Source: Cichorium intybus (lineage: Eukaryota > Streptophyta > Magnoliopsida > Asterales > Asteraceae). Taken from it: 64,000 bases of DNA. Below the pieces are notes generated by a model, which was given only the letters and a program-made list of their open reading frames with translations, was not told the origin of the DNA and did not search any database. Shown here one piece after another: positions 38,948 to 50,588 of the stretch. The stretch lies in the NCBI GenBank assembly GCA_023525715.1, contig CM042012.1, forward strand, positions 37,946,189 to 38,010,188, written 5' to 3'. Made by a program: the position numbers and the translations under genes. The first letter of the stretch is position 1, and every line of letters begins with the position of its first letter.

Positions 38948-40489
38948 AGTTGGTATCAGAGCACAGCTTGAGAGAATCAGGCTCACTTAGTGAGTTCTGG
39001 ACTCAAGTTGAGGCTTAAGAGTTTTCTTAAAACATTTTTACGAAAGAAGGATGTTTTATGAAGGGTGAACTGAAGACACAGTGTGTACCGCCAGCCGACG
39101 CCAGTATGAGAAAAGGGTGAAGTATTTAATATTGTGGATGTTAAAAAAACATATGGTATATGTTTGCTGAAATGCCTGGTAGAGATCATACATTGTTGTA
39201 TTATTATCTGCTATTTGCTAATAGAACTGTATGCTAGTGCCGATATGTTGCTTAGAGATTTCCACTAAGTTGTATACAATATGGACTGAATAGTCATAGA
39301 ATGTGTGAGTTGACCTTATTGCATGTTCCTTGTTTGGTTGTTGCCTTAGGGAAGATTCTCTTATTTGAAAGACTGTTTAGTTCGATATTGTATACAACTA
39401 CGTTCGCGAAACAACCTGTCATCACTGGAGGAAGTTCCGTCTTAGTTAGAATAGCAGGGTGGGGGTGGGATTCCAAGTATTCCTAGAAGGGTTAACATAT
39501 GCCTTGTAAGGGCATATGTGTTTAAATTATCGGTGAGAAGCGAATTGGATATTTCGAGACGGGTCTTGGAACGAACATGGATAGGTGTGGAAGGTAGTAG
39601 TAGAGCTCCTACTATCGAAAACACAGGATCCACGTTCGAGTCGGGAGTTCGTCACGAAGGATCCAAGGAGCTGAGTATGTGAGTGTCTAGCATAATTAAC
39701 TTAAATGCTAGTGTAATGTGGTAAACTTTTATCCATTCAATTTTTGAATGTTGATTGTGAGGTTCAGTAGAAACAATTAAGATGTGATCATACCAGTTTG
39801 GTTGGACCAATCATGCTTAAGTTGATTACTGAGCTTAAAGACTGTCGAAAGGGAGAATGCCAAAATGCTATTGTGGTAGCTATTTTTCATGCAACTAATG
39901 GGCGCACAAGTCAGACAGGGACTAGAGGATGCAAGGGTGAGTTTTCCAACTCACGGTCAAAGAGGTGCAAGCGGCGCCTGAGATGATGGCGGGTATTTTT
40001 GAGTCAACTCTGTACATGCCTAGTGCTGTGTAATAGTGGGATACCTACCCTTGTATTGATCTTGCTTGAGTGATTGATCAGGTCTTGTGGGTTGAGAGTT
40101 TGGATCACTCACTCGTGATTGAGGTAACTGACGATAGAGGTGTTGACTAGGGTCGCAAGCGGATGAGTAACATATGGTGGTTGATGTAAACGTCTTTACA
40201 TTATCGAAACATGTTTATTGAGATAGTGTTTGCCCCGATGCAAGTTGTTGGCTGAGCAGAGTGGGCTTGTTTTTTTGTTCGAGAGTAAGGGCTCGTAAAA
40301 AAAATTATAAATCGAATAAACAGACTTGGACTTTAGTCCAAGTGGGGGAGGAATACAAAATTAAGGGAACAACATGAATATTATATTGAATCGATGAAAT
40401 TATTAAAATTATAGTAACACGTCAATATATTTAATTCATTACTACAACTTTATATTAATACATTAAGAAAAGTTTACAGAACTACTAAC
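38948..40489 (+). other. Non-coding leader with primer-binding site (38951-38962)
   Basis: TGGTATCAGAGC at 38951-38962 is complementary to initiator tRNA-Met. The following 1.5 kb shows no gag-like frame on the plus strand. A second purine tract 'agtgggggagg' at 40341-40351, preceded by 'tggactttagtcca', looks like the polypurine tract of the ancestral element and lies just left of the captured gene. Confidence 0.75.
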
Positions 40490-42115
40490 CTAAACCAGAG
40501 AATCAGAAAGAAGCGAGAAAAGATCTTCTACACTCCAATCTTTGTCATCATTAGGTTGACTTGTACCTTCCCGAGGATTTGGAAGTGGTATGCTTTCAGT
40601 TATTGGAGGAGGAGCTCCAAGGTATGGGGTCTCGATAGGGTTGGAACATGTAACCCCATGATTAGGGGCTAAATATTGACTCATTTGGGGCGTGTGTAAG
40701 TAGGGCAGTGATGAGGAAGGGCTCAAATTCAGAACCAGTTGGGGGTAGCTATAAGAAGGAGGAAACCAGGCTAGGTCACCTACAAAGCCTTAAAAATTCT
40801 CCTCACTCGAAGACTCGAGTAAACCAGGGTTAATACTACTCATACCAGAATTAGATGGCAGAGATTGCTGCTGTGTATGAGTTCTTGATGAAGTTTCCCC
40901 CTTTTCCCGAATTTTTCTTTTCCTAAATACAACCTTATGAGCAGCTTGTATTAACTTCTTTGTGCCGTCTGTTTGACCCGATTGTGACCCTTCAATTATC
41001 GCTTCTTTTTCTTTTTTTAGGTTGGGTATTAAATCTCCCGATAATTCTGTTGCCTCAATAAATTCATTACCAAATTCCTGTGGCACAAATAACTTTAGTA
41101 ATTTCAACCTTATGATATAAAGGAATTAAAAAAATGTAGTTTTTACCTCAGCACGATCAATAAGGGTTTGCAAACTCGTAAGTTGTCGTTAGGGCCAATG
41201 ATTGATACCTAATTCTCTACAGCGTTTTTTTAATTGTGTCGTTCCAATGTTGAGTTCCTTCGCAGCTTTCTCAATTGGTTCGTTAAAGTGTTCCGCTATT
41301 ATTTCCCTACTTAATAAATGTCTGAAACCTCTTCCACTGCCACCTGCTATGTTTTCTGAACTAGAAGGTTCAAATCCAATTGTATTGTTATCATTCTGGA
41401 TCATTTGAACATGATCCTGATTTTCTGAACCAAAAATGGGCATTGATTCATTAAAATCAGTAGCTTCTATTGGTGGTAATTGTTGATTCTCAACTAAAAA
41501 CCCAGGATTCTGAAATCCTTCTAGATTCCTTTGAATCAACTGAAGGTGATTTTGATATTGAAAACTAACCCCAAGCTCGGGATTCAATTCAATATTTATG
41601 TTATGAGTCCTCTGTAATTGATTCTCATCCTGAATACCAGCCATGAATTCTTGATTCATGGGGACAAACTCACTGCTTGTTGGGTGCACGTCCATGAATG
41701 GATTGTACTCAGTTAGACCATCCACAAATGGGTCTACAAATAACACATGTCAAATGATAAAACAAAATAGAATACTTATAAATGAATCATTCAAAAGAAT
41801 TTAACCTGGTAGAAGGCATGGAGTCTGATCAAGTGCAAAGTCAGATGCATGCACCAGATCATCTGAGTTAATGTTCAACTCGGGAAAAATTTCCGGCTCA
41901 TCGTGGAGATGCTCTATTGGTAGTATATCTGGAAGACTGTACCATAATTCAAAATTAAACAAAACATTAGAAAGGTAATCGAAGTATGGATGATAGATGT
42001 CTAGAATGTTAGAGTCACCGAACTCTATTAAGAATTCTTGGTTTGAAGTACCCTCTCCTTGCGGAAAACCAGGTCCAGGGTTCGACAGATCGCCCATTGA
42101 AGATATGTTTTCCAT
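40490..42115 (-). pseudogene. RWP-RK (RKD-like) transcription-factor gene, captured, with introns and two stops
   Basis: Three minus-strand exons: 42115-41806, 41733-41147 and 41077-40490, with GT/AG introns of 72 and 69 bp; the combined frame is 495 codons including stops. Exon 2 ends in the RWP-RK DNA-binding domain ('REIIAEHFNEPIEKAAKELN', 'LKKRCRELGINHWP'), with His for the Arg of RWP and Gln for the Lys of RK. Exon 3 has the 'TKKLIQAAHKVVFRKRK' segment that follows in RKD proteins, regulators of egg-cell and embryo identity. TAA stops at 41189-41191, inside the RWP-RK motif, and at 40790-40792 break the frame; reading resumes in frame after both. A TATA box (minus strand, about 42200-42210) lies about 90 bp before the ATG, so the promoter was captured too. 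The stop in the core motif makes function as a DNA-binding protein unlikely; an N-terminal peptide could still be made. Confidence 0.87.
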
Positions 42116-42977
42116 GACTCGGCTTTAAATATGAGTTTGTTTACGAACAAACTAGTGATAAAAGAGGATGAGACTGAAAATGAATGATACTACATACCTG
42201 TATATATAGTATCTTGCAGCTGGAACCGAAAGGACACACGGAACTGAAAGGACACCTCACGTTTTAATTACCGAAATTCAAACTAACTACAGTAGATGCG
42301 ACTTTCCACTACCCCAAGTGACATTTTTTTCAAAATTCTCTGCTTGACTCTGGTGAGAACGAGATAATAAAGAGACTTTTGAAATAAAACAAAATTTTAT
42401 GTCTCCATATAATGGAAATAGTTTAAAGAGTGTTCAGTACTTCAAAAAAAAACTTACAAAAGATGATGTAAATTTTATATTTCGGTGGAACACAAAAATT
42501 TGGAGATTCTACAAAAATAGACTTATTTAGCCAAAAAGTATTTAAAAGAAATATTGAATTGAGGCAAATGTGTGTTGAAATATGACAAATTCATATAAAT
42601 ACAAAATAGTGTTAAAAATTAGGTGCTGCAAGTTAACTAGGTTAACTATGTATATAGGTAGATTAGAAAGCACTAAATATGTACTGTAGATAGTAGCCGG
42701 TCAAGTCGATGTGTGGGACTGTGAGAAACAGTTAGAGTTTTTTTTGTACATCTAGAGTAATTAGAAGAAAAGAAGTATGGAGTGAATAAGAATAATAAGA
42801 CCTTAAGCATTATTACAGAGGTATGTGAATGTTGAAAGGGAAAGATAATTAAATCTTGTAAAGGTTCGGCAATAAGACGAGGAGGATTTTTGAAGGACAT
42901 AAGGACTCGATGGGAAATACATAGAGGAGTTCGAGAATGAGGATTTCGAGACGAAATCCAAATAAGTGGGGGAGACT
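42116..42977 (+). other. Promoter side of the RWP-RK gene, then polypurine tract (42964-42975)
   Basis: The minus-strand TATA box CTATATATACAG (near 42202) belongs to the captured gene. The remainder is AT-rich. 'gacgaaatccaaataagtgg' leads into the purine tract directly before the 3' LTR. Confidence 0.65.
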
Positions 42978-44737
42978 TGTAAGACCCGTATCCTGATTAT
43001 AACGTATACTTAAAATAACAGTGTTAGGAATTATATGATGTTGGTAGTTATAAAGCTAAGAAAAACTTTAGTTACAATTTCATATGAAAATCAGCATTTT
43101 GTGTCGTTTTTAGAAAAATCATAATTAATTCTAGGAAACTCGTTTGGACCTCAAACCAATGCACAAAGTTTACAAATTGAGTCTAGTATAATTACCAAAA
43201 ATAATAGTAAGCTTGAAAAGGACATTATATATGGTAAAAAATGCAATCTTTACTGATTAGTTCGGAATTGACAGATTAGATAGTCTGTTTTCAAAAATTC
43301 ATAATAAATCATAGAAAAATCATATAAATACGTAAAATGCATCACTGGAAAGGTATTGAGATAAATTTCTGGAATATCAAATAAAAAAGTGAATTTCATG
43401 GGTTTAAAGTCGGCTAAACCAGTCTTGAACAGACTGATTCTAGAATGTATTAATTTCAACAAAGTTATATTATTAAAATCTTTTGTCAAAAGTGTCATGC
43501 CATTTTTTATTCAAGAATTCAAGTATAAATACCCCTCAAAACATCTCATAAACCACACAACTAAATCTCAATCCAATATATAGAGGTTTCTAAGCACTAG
43601 AGTGTAAGCAAGTGAGCGGAAGGAAGCTCAAAAGCCTAACGAATGAGTTATAGATCTCGACGACTGGTCATAAGGTAACTACAAACCTTTCTATAGCTTA
43701 ATTAGGTATTGTAAAATAGTTTTTGTTAAGAAGTAGAATATTTAATAAGTATAACATATGTTATACTCATTTCTAACAATAGTAAACAAAAACCTTAAAA
43801 TGTCGTTATTATAACAATTCGTAATTTCCGAAAATAATACCGATTGATTTACTTACGAGGACGGTGACTAGGCCGATTACTTGGGATCTGGTTGTTGGAT
43901 TTTCCGAAAGGCTAAAATGCTGAAAGGATCCTGCCACCCCATCTAATCTTCTACCTGGCCGTTCTTTACTTGATAAATCATGGAGTATCATATTGGAATT
44001 ATTGAAGGGTTTAATGATGCGACTATAATATAGTTAAGGATGCGACTATAATATAGTTAAGGATTAAGAAATGTTAACATTTAAAGTTGAAGGAAATACA
44101 AAGCCGAGAAAGATAAACGATATAGTCAACTATAATCAGGTGAGTCTTCTCAATATACTATAGGTGATATTGCATGCGTAGGAAGGAAGATAGGTTAGGC
44201 TAAGGTGGTCTTACCTGTTATAATAATTGTATGAATTATTTCTATGATAATGATTGTTTGTGGACGGAACGGGAATAGCCTGCGAGTCATTAGACGGAAC
44301 GGGAAAAGCCTGCGAGCGATAAGACAGAACGGGAACTGCCCGTGAGTCTTCAGCGGAACAGGGATAGCCCGCGAGTCTCACAGACATATGAATGGTTATG
44401 ATGTGTTGTATGTTATATGTGATGGATCGTATGGTATTTTGAGGAACTCACTAAGCTCCGTGCTTACCCTTTCCCTATATAAACTACTGTTTCAGGTACA
44501 TCAGGTACCATGGATGGCAAGGCGTGACGTGTATACACTGTGCTGCTTCATTGGAGGACTGTTTTTGAAAGGATGTTCCGTTATGTTGTGATTTCATTAA
44601 CTTTTGTTAATCCTGGGATGTTTTCATTAAACTTATAAGTTATGGAATTTTGTCAAAATTAATTAAGTGGCTTTTCTTATATTAAAGTGTTCGTTTAAAT
44701 TTTTTTTAATTTTACCCTAAAATTTTGGGATGTTACA
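42978..44737 (+). mobile_element. 3' LTR of the RWP-RK-carrying element
   Basis: 1,760 bp copy of the 5' LTR. It has a local duplication 'gatgcgactataatatag' (about 44016-44060) not present in the 5' LTR, and a nearby small deletion. Confidence 0.92.
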
Positions 44738-45397
44738 TCCTCCAACATATGAAATTTGTCCATGAACCCTAAACAGGTTTTCTAACTAGAAATAGTGAAA
44801 TCATACTTTATATGAAGTAAGAATTCAAGGAATTCGATCATCTAACGTTGCTAGCACTCACTCCTTCATGAATTCCTCAAGAACCGCCATCTCCTTCTCC
44901 TTTTTCTCTGGATTTTACGTGAGTTATGGCTTAAAGGGGAGAGATCACCCTTTGATACCTCACATCTTTCATGAAATGAACATTTGGTCCCTTAACTTTC
45001 CTACTTTTCACTTTAGGCACAAAACTCTATTTATTTCTTGGAAATTTTAAATTTTATAGTTTTGCCCCACTTATAAAGTTAATATACATATTAAGGATAT
45101 ATTAACACATAACAATCTCATTATGAGGTTAAATATTTCAAAATGACGAAAATATCCTTTTTGGTCATTTTACACTTTTCACTCACTTTTATCCTTTCAT
45201 TTTTAGTACTTCATACTTATAACTATAACATAGCTAATTTACTTCATCCTTAATGAAAATATAGATCTTTTCATTTTATATTAGTAATTGAAAAATTACC
45301 AAAATACCCTTTTGCTCAAAATATGAATAATTACATATTAATTATTCATTTACTTCTTACTTTCCATTTGGACATATTTTTGGGTCCTTACATATAC

Positions 45398-45975
45398 AGT
45401 TAAGCTGTATATTAAACTTGTATAAATATTAAATTTTAAAAATCAACATAGTTAGTTATTTGGAGCCTTAATAATGAAAATAAATAATAAATTTATATTT
45501 TATTTTATTTATTTATACTTTATCATCGATAATGTCAATATATCTTTAGTTACGACTTATTATATGACTAATGATTGCTGAACTATTTTGTATCAATTGT
45601 TGTGGGAATTGAATATTGACTCATGAACATTGATTTTCTCATTTCAAGCATGTATGATGTAATCTTTTATTAATAATAAGACACATTAAAAACTTACATT
45701 CTAGAAATATAATATAGTTAGAAACATTTTATTACTAAAACTAAAATTTTAATATTATAAAAATACAATCATATATTCTCTAAATATATAAATTCCACCA
45801 ATAACTTAGTTCTAAAGCTAATGAACTCTTACATATGATGAGTTATAATGAATTGTAAAGATATAATTATCTAATAATATATGTTTAAAAATAAACTTAG
45901 ATATACTTATATACTGAATAGATTCTTTAAATCAAATCATTGGTATATTTAGAATTTGTTAACCTATAAAAAGTT
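45398..45975. other. No recognised gene
   Basis: Very AT-rich spacer between the large solo LTR and the PIF-type element; nothing supported. Confidence 0.5.
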
Positions 45976-45978
45976 TTA

Positions 45979-47249
45979 GGTAGTGTTTGGTTCGACAGAA
46001 TTCGAAAAAAATTAAAATCTAATTCTTTCGAAATGTTGTATTTGGTTCAAGCTTTACTAGGGAATTAGAATGTTTGAAGCGGCTGCGATTCCAACAAAAG
46101 AGAAGGAATTAATTCCAGACGGATGGAATTAAATGCAATGTAGGAGGGAATTTGGTAAATTACCTTTTTACCCTTGCATAACAAATCTAATTGAAACCGT
46201 ATCCTCCTCTCCTCTCAGTCGATCATATCTCACTCGCCTCCATCGTTTATCATATCTCACCCGCCTCCATTGACTTCACGCTATTGCAGGTGAATTCATT
46301 CTCTCATCCTCCCTCCCCATCTCTCTTTTCGCCGTTGTCTCACTCTCACTTCCCACCTAGTAATTTCTCGTCCACTGATATTTATTCCTTGACAGGATGG
46401 TTCCATCGACGTCATGCTTCTACAGGCCAGTCACACTCTCTTCCTCCTTTCCCTGTTTCTCTTTGTCTCTCTCTCTCTCTCTTCCATCCCCTAATTTATC
46501 TTCTAGCTAATATAAACTCTCGAACAGAAATCACGAATCTGGTGGTGCTTTTCTGCAACTGAAACCAGATAGGAATTGTTGATTTTGGTTATTGCTAATT
46601 TTTGTATGTTGTAAATGATTCAAATAAACACAAAATTAAGTTTCCCCAAATCATACTTTTGTATTTGAGGTATGTTCTTACAGCTTTTTATGCATTCGTT
46701 CGTTTGCATTTTGTTAAAAGAAAATTCTTATACAGAAAAGGAACCCACAAAGATGGTCGATTGTAAATTTAAATTTCTTGGTTTTGATTAGTATGCTTAA
46801 CAATGGTGTTTTGTGTTTCTTGAAAAGGATTATGTTTCTGGGATTAAAGCAGCTAATGGTTGGAATGGCAGCGGTTAGTATGGCTACTAGGAACCTGGAA
46901 AAATGCTATTGAATGTTAGGGCATCACTTGTTATTAAGGATTACAATGAGCCGAAATTGTGGGAAAATCCGGAGAAGTTAGTACAACAAAAGTTACCTAT
47001 TTGATTTATAGGTACTATTAACATGAAAGTGTGTAAAAACTTTATAGACTAGTTGGTTCCTTGCATTGAAGAACCGTTTTTTATAGATATGTTGATTAGC
47101 AATAGTCATCCCAAACATCAGGGGCGAAACTAGAAACTTTTTAAAGGGGGGGTCGAACTTTCAAACAGGGGCCAAATAGCTTCTTCTATTTTTTACCGCA
47201 GGGACCAAAAAGCTAATACTTTGAATATATGAACCATGAATGCAAATAA

Positions 47250-47334
<85 letters not shown>

Positions 47335-48197
47335 TACTTCTAACGTTGAAAACCGGGGGGGGCCATGGCCCCAGCTGGCCCCTCTTATGATCCGCCACTG
47401 CCAAACATGGAGGATGTTCTTGTACTTCAAAGTGCATTGTTTGATTAGGAATTGTCATTTTGTACAACATTTATTTACATATAAATTGAAAAACAAAGTA
47501 AATATACACCATAAGGGTGGGGGGAGTAATACCCACTGAACCCACACGCCACGTCAGCTTTTCTCTCTCCTCTCACTTCTATCTTTCCCCATCTTTCACA
47601 AATCTTTCACACATGGAACCAATATCCACTGAACCAACTGAACCCACAATGCCACATTGGATTTTCGATTTTTAAATGCATTTATTAATTTAATGAATTT
47701 TAACATTTAATTTAATATTATAAATATGCAATTAATAATATAAAAATCACAAATAACATTAAATTCAAAAGTCAAAGAACATTTAATTAAAAAACATACC
47801 ATTAAAAAAAATTAAAAACAACCTAAATACAGGTAAATAATACTAAAAATAAGAATTTATATATATGTGTGTGTGTGCGAGATGAGTCGGGTTCACCATC
47901 CCAAACATCAACCCCCAAAGCTTGAAATTGCTGAAACAAAAGGGGAGGGTGTACCGCCCAACCCAACTCAATCTTTCGCCGAACCCGCGTATTACTCCGA
48001 GTATCTAAGGGCAAATTTGTCATTTTACATAGATTGCAATTGTATTTCCTTCCTAGCAAACAAAAAATGGAATTGCATCCTAATTCTATTTTCTACCAAT
48101 CAAACAGAATATTGTATTTGATTCCAATTCCAAACAAATTCCAATTCCTTCTCAAAATACAATTTCTTCAAAAACATTCTGCGAACCAAACGCCCTC
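45979..48197. mobile_element. PIF/Harbinger-type non-autonomous element, 2,219 bp
   Basis: Left end GGTAGTGTTTGGTTCG; right end on the minus strand GAGGGCGTTTGGTTCGCAGAA; TTA on both sides (45976-45978 and 48198-48200). The 'GTTTGGTTC' ends and 3-bp TTA duplication are typical of Tourist/PIF elements. The interior has no transposase and contains a hAT MITE with a (TA)n tract. Several small open frames (for example 46191-46562) show no protein features. Confidence 0.78.
47119..47400. mobile_element. hAT-type MITE, 282 bp, nested in the PIF element
   Basis: Left end CAGGGGCGAAACTAG; right end on the minus strand CAGTGGCGGATC. Perfect 8-bp duplication CCAAACAT at 47111-47118 and 47401-47408. 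About 80 bp of its interior is a (TA)n run (47255-47332). Confidence 0.87.
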
Positions 48198-48200
48198 TTA

Positions 48201-48679
48201 GGTTCACTTGGTCAGGATAAGAATTGTAAGGGGTAATTGTAAGTATGGGTAATGACGGGACGTTTAATATTTAAATAAATCTTACTAGGCCTTTTTAAAT
48301 AAATTTTATGGTTTTCTTAAAAAAAATTAAAAATAAAAAAAGCATTGTAAACTTTATATAAAAACTATACTATGGAATAAATTAAATATTTTATCGTTAA
48401 GAAATTCTTATACTTTGACTTCACAAAAATCTTAATAGCTTGAATAAAAAAAGATAGAGTTGAATGGTGTCCCCTATCTTATGATTGTAAATTTTCATCC
48501 GAAGCCTCAAGATGGGCCTTTCAAGGTCCAACCCTTATGTTAAAATTTTCGCCTGTGATCACTGATTCTCTCACAACTTAATTTTGTAAATATTCTTACA
48601 ACTTGATTTGCCATACTATTATGGTTTATTATGATACATTGGCGATAAATATATGAAAAACCATAATGTTAATTTTGAC
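48201..48679. other. No recognised gene
   Basis: AT-rich spacer; nothing supported. Confidence 0.5.
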
Positions 48680-48689
48680 AAAAAAAAAA

Positions 48690-49840
48690 GGGTTAAGGTC
48701 ATTTTTGGTCATTTAACTTTCTGGTTTGTGCATATTTGGTCACTTAACTTTGTTTAAGTTCTACAAGGTCACCTAACTTTTTATTTTGTCCCGAAATGGT
48801 CACTGTAACCTGTTATAGCCGGTTACAGTGACCATTTCGAGAATAAATAAAAAGTTAAGTGACCTATTATAACTTAAATAAAGTTAAGTGACCAGATGAG
48901 CACAAAACAGAAAGTTAAGTGACCAAATGAGAACATTAACCCTGAACAAATTGATTTTATGAAACGTTGGATTTTTGGGACTTGCATTAGTTGTATATGT
49001 TACTCCGATATAATAAATTTTTATAAATGAACAAATATGTTTGAGTCGTGTTAAGTTGGAACCATGGAAACCGTTTCTATGTTCATTTTACTCTCATAAT
49101 TCATCTTTATAAACGAACGAAAAAAACTACTTAAATAAAGAAGAAGGACCTCGAAATTATTGGTTCATCCTTATTATAAATCATATGCATAACATTGTTC
49201 GGTATAAATTGTAAATAAGGTTTTATTGAGTTGTAACACATAACCATTTCTCTTTTTAGACAATTATAATATTTTATTAGAAGCTAAAACCAATCAATTA
49301 AAAAAATACCAGACAATTATAACATCCACTAGAAGCTAAAACCAACGAATTAAAAAATCACCAAACCAGAACCGATCAACCGATCCTTCTTCTATATCTA
49401 CATAGTTTTTTTCGTTCGTTTATAAAGATGAATTAGGAGAGTAAAATGAACATAGAAACGGTTTCCATGGTTCCAACTTAACACAGCTCAAACACATTTG
49501 TTCATCTATAAAAATGTATTATCAGATTATCATATACAACTAATGCAAGTCCCAAAAATCCAACGTTTCAAAAAATCAATTTGTTCAGGGTTAATGTTCT
49601 CATTTGGTCACTTAACTTTCTGGTTTGTGCTCATTTGGTCACTTAACTTTATTTAAGTTATAATAGGTCACTTAACTTTTTATTTATTCTCGAAATGGTC
49701 ACTGTAACCGGCTATAACAAGTTACAGTGATCATTTCGAGACAAAATAAAAAGTTAGGTGACCTTGTAGAACTTAAACAAAGTTAAGTGACCAAACGTGC
49801 ACAAACCAGAAAGTTAAGTGACCAAATTTGACCTTAACCC
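48690..49840. mobile_element. 1.15-kb fold-back element (nested palindrome)
   Basis: The two halves are inverted copies: 48690-49155 mirrors 49385-49840. Each outer arm is itself a roughly 255-bp palindrome centred on 'ggtcactgtaac..gttacagtgacc' (near 48820 and 49715), so the transcript could fold at two levels. The inner part of each arm shares 'ccatggaaaccgtttctatg' in inverted orientation. Both ends read GGGTTAAGGTCA outward and abut A-runs of nine or more, so a 9-bp (A)9 duplication (Mutator-like) is possible but cannot be proven in a homopolymer. No coding sequence. Confidence 0.82.
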
Positions 49841-50059
49841 AAAAAAAAAAAAAATACTCTTTTTAATTATGAAAAGAGCAATAGCAAGCTATCATAATTT
49901 TGAATTTTGTATTTCATTCATAGCATGTGAGTAGAGTACCTGCTTTATGAGAGACAAGCTTCTAATATATACAAATCATCAAGAGTAGGGAAAAATAAAA
50001 CAAAGAAGGTTCTGTTTTGAAAATGAAATTATGTATTCATTTAAGCTTATAAATAGACA

Positions 50060-50588
50060 TTAATTATTACACTGCATTACACAACGACAAATAAAGAAAC
50101 TTTTGCAATGTCCTGTAGCTCCTATTCCGAAGTAAGATTTGCATGTGTTATAACATTTATAATTCCTGCAAAACCCTGGTATTATTTTTAAGTCTTTGAT
50201 CTTGGTGCACGCCATTGATATCTCGCATCCTATAATTATACAAGCACAATAAACATTTGACCAATATATTATTATATAATTAAATTAAAAAAAGTGTTTC
50301 ATCACTGAAAGACTAAATTTTTTCATATGTCAAATATAAGAATACGTAGACAATCTTTATATATAATCTCTATAACAAACTTGAACAAACTAGGTACAAC
50401 GATTACTAAAACCTCTCTTTTGAAGTACCATTTAGATAAATGTTAATCAAAATTTACACATGAACGAAGATGATTCATGTGGATATAAATTCTAAATTCA
50501 ATTTGAAATTGAAAAAGTAAAAGAAAAAATTACCAATAGCAAGGAAGCTCACAAAGACAACAGCAACAAAAATAGAGATGTTCTTCAT
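50060..50588 (-). CDS. Defensin-like cysteine-rich secreted peptide, two exons
   Basis: Minus strand. Exon 1 is 50588-50534 and exon 2 is 50229-50060, joined by a 304-bp GT/AG intron that splits a Gly codon; the product is 74 residues. Residues 1-19 form a signal peptide (MKNISIFVAVVFVSFLAIG). The predicted mature 55-residue peptide has nine Cys at 20, 26, 39, 44, 48, 60, 66, 68 and 72. The spacing contains the defensin signature: CX3C (44-48), GXC (58-60) and CXC (66-68). The one-intron layout just at the signal-peptide junction is the rule in plant defensin-like genes. A TATAAAT box lies upstream on the minus strand near 50640-50666. Roles in this family include antifungal defence and pollen-tube or self-incompatibility signalling; the sequence does not say which. 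The ninth Cys is unusual. Both exons are intact. Confidence 0.85.

Larger units (their letters stand above)
37195..44737 (+). mobile_element. LTR element carrying an antisense RWP-RK gene, 7,543 bp
   Basis: Complete element with both LTRs (37195-38947 and 42978-44737), TSD TCCTC (37190-37194 and 44738-44742), initiator-tRNA primer-binding site and polypurine tract. The 4,030-bp interior has no gag, protease, RT, RNase H or integrase. Instead 40490-42115 on the minus strand is an intron-containing RWP-RK transcription-factor gene. LTR identity is about 99% by eye. It must have moved with proteins from another element. Confidence 0.93.
34086..45392 (-). mobile_element. Solo LTR, about 3.76 kb, split by a nested LTR element
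   Basis: On the plus strand it begins TGTGACACCCGTG at 34086 and ends GGTCCTTACA at 45392. TATAC lies on both outer sides (34081-34085 and 45393-45397). Removing the nested element and one TCCTC leaves 3,109 + 650 bp. On the minus strand the start TGTAAGGACCC and end GGGTGTCACA are typical of Ty3 LTRs. The interior has 'aagggcgtgcta'-type repeats (34915-35065), a (TA)n run (35438-35520) and palindrome copies (36428-36522). No genes; the small open frames within are fortuitous. Confidence 0.85.

Noticed and set aside
39294..39986. gag-like coding in the leader of the RWP-RK-carrying element
   Set aside because: Open frames are about 60 codons on both strands and lack a capsid motif or zinc knuckle.
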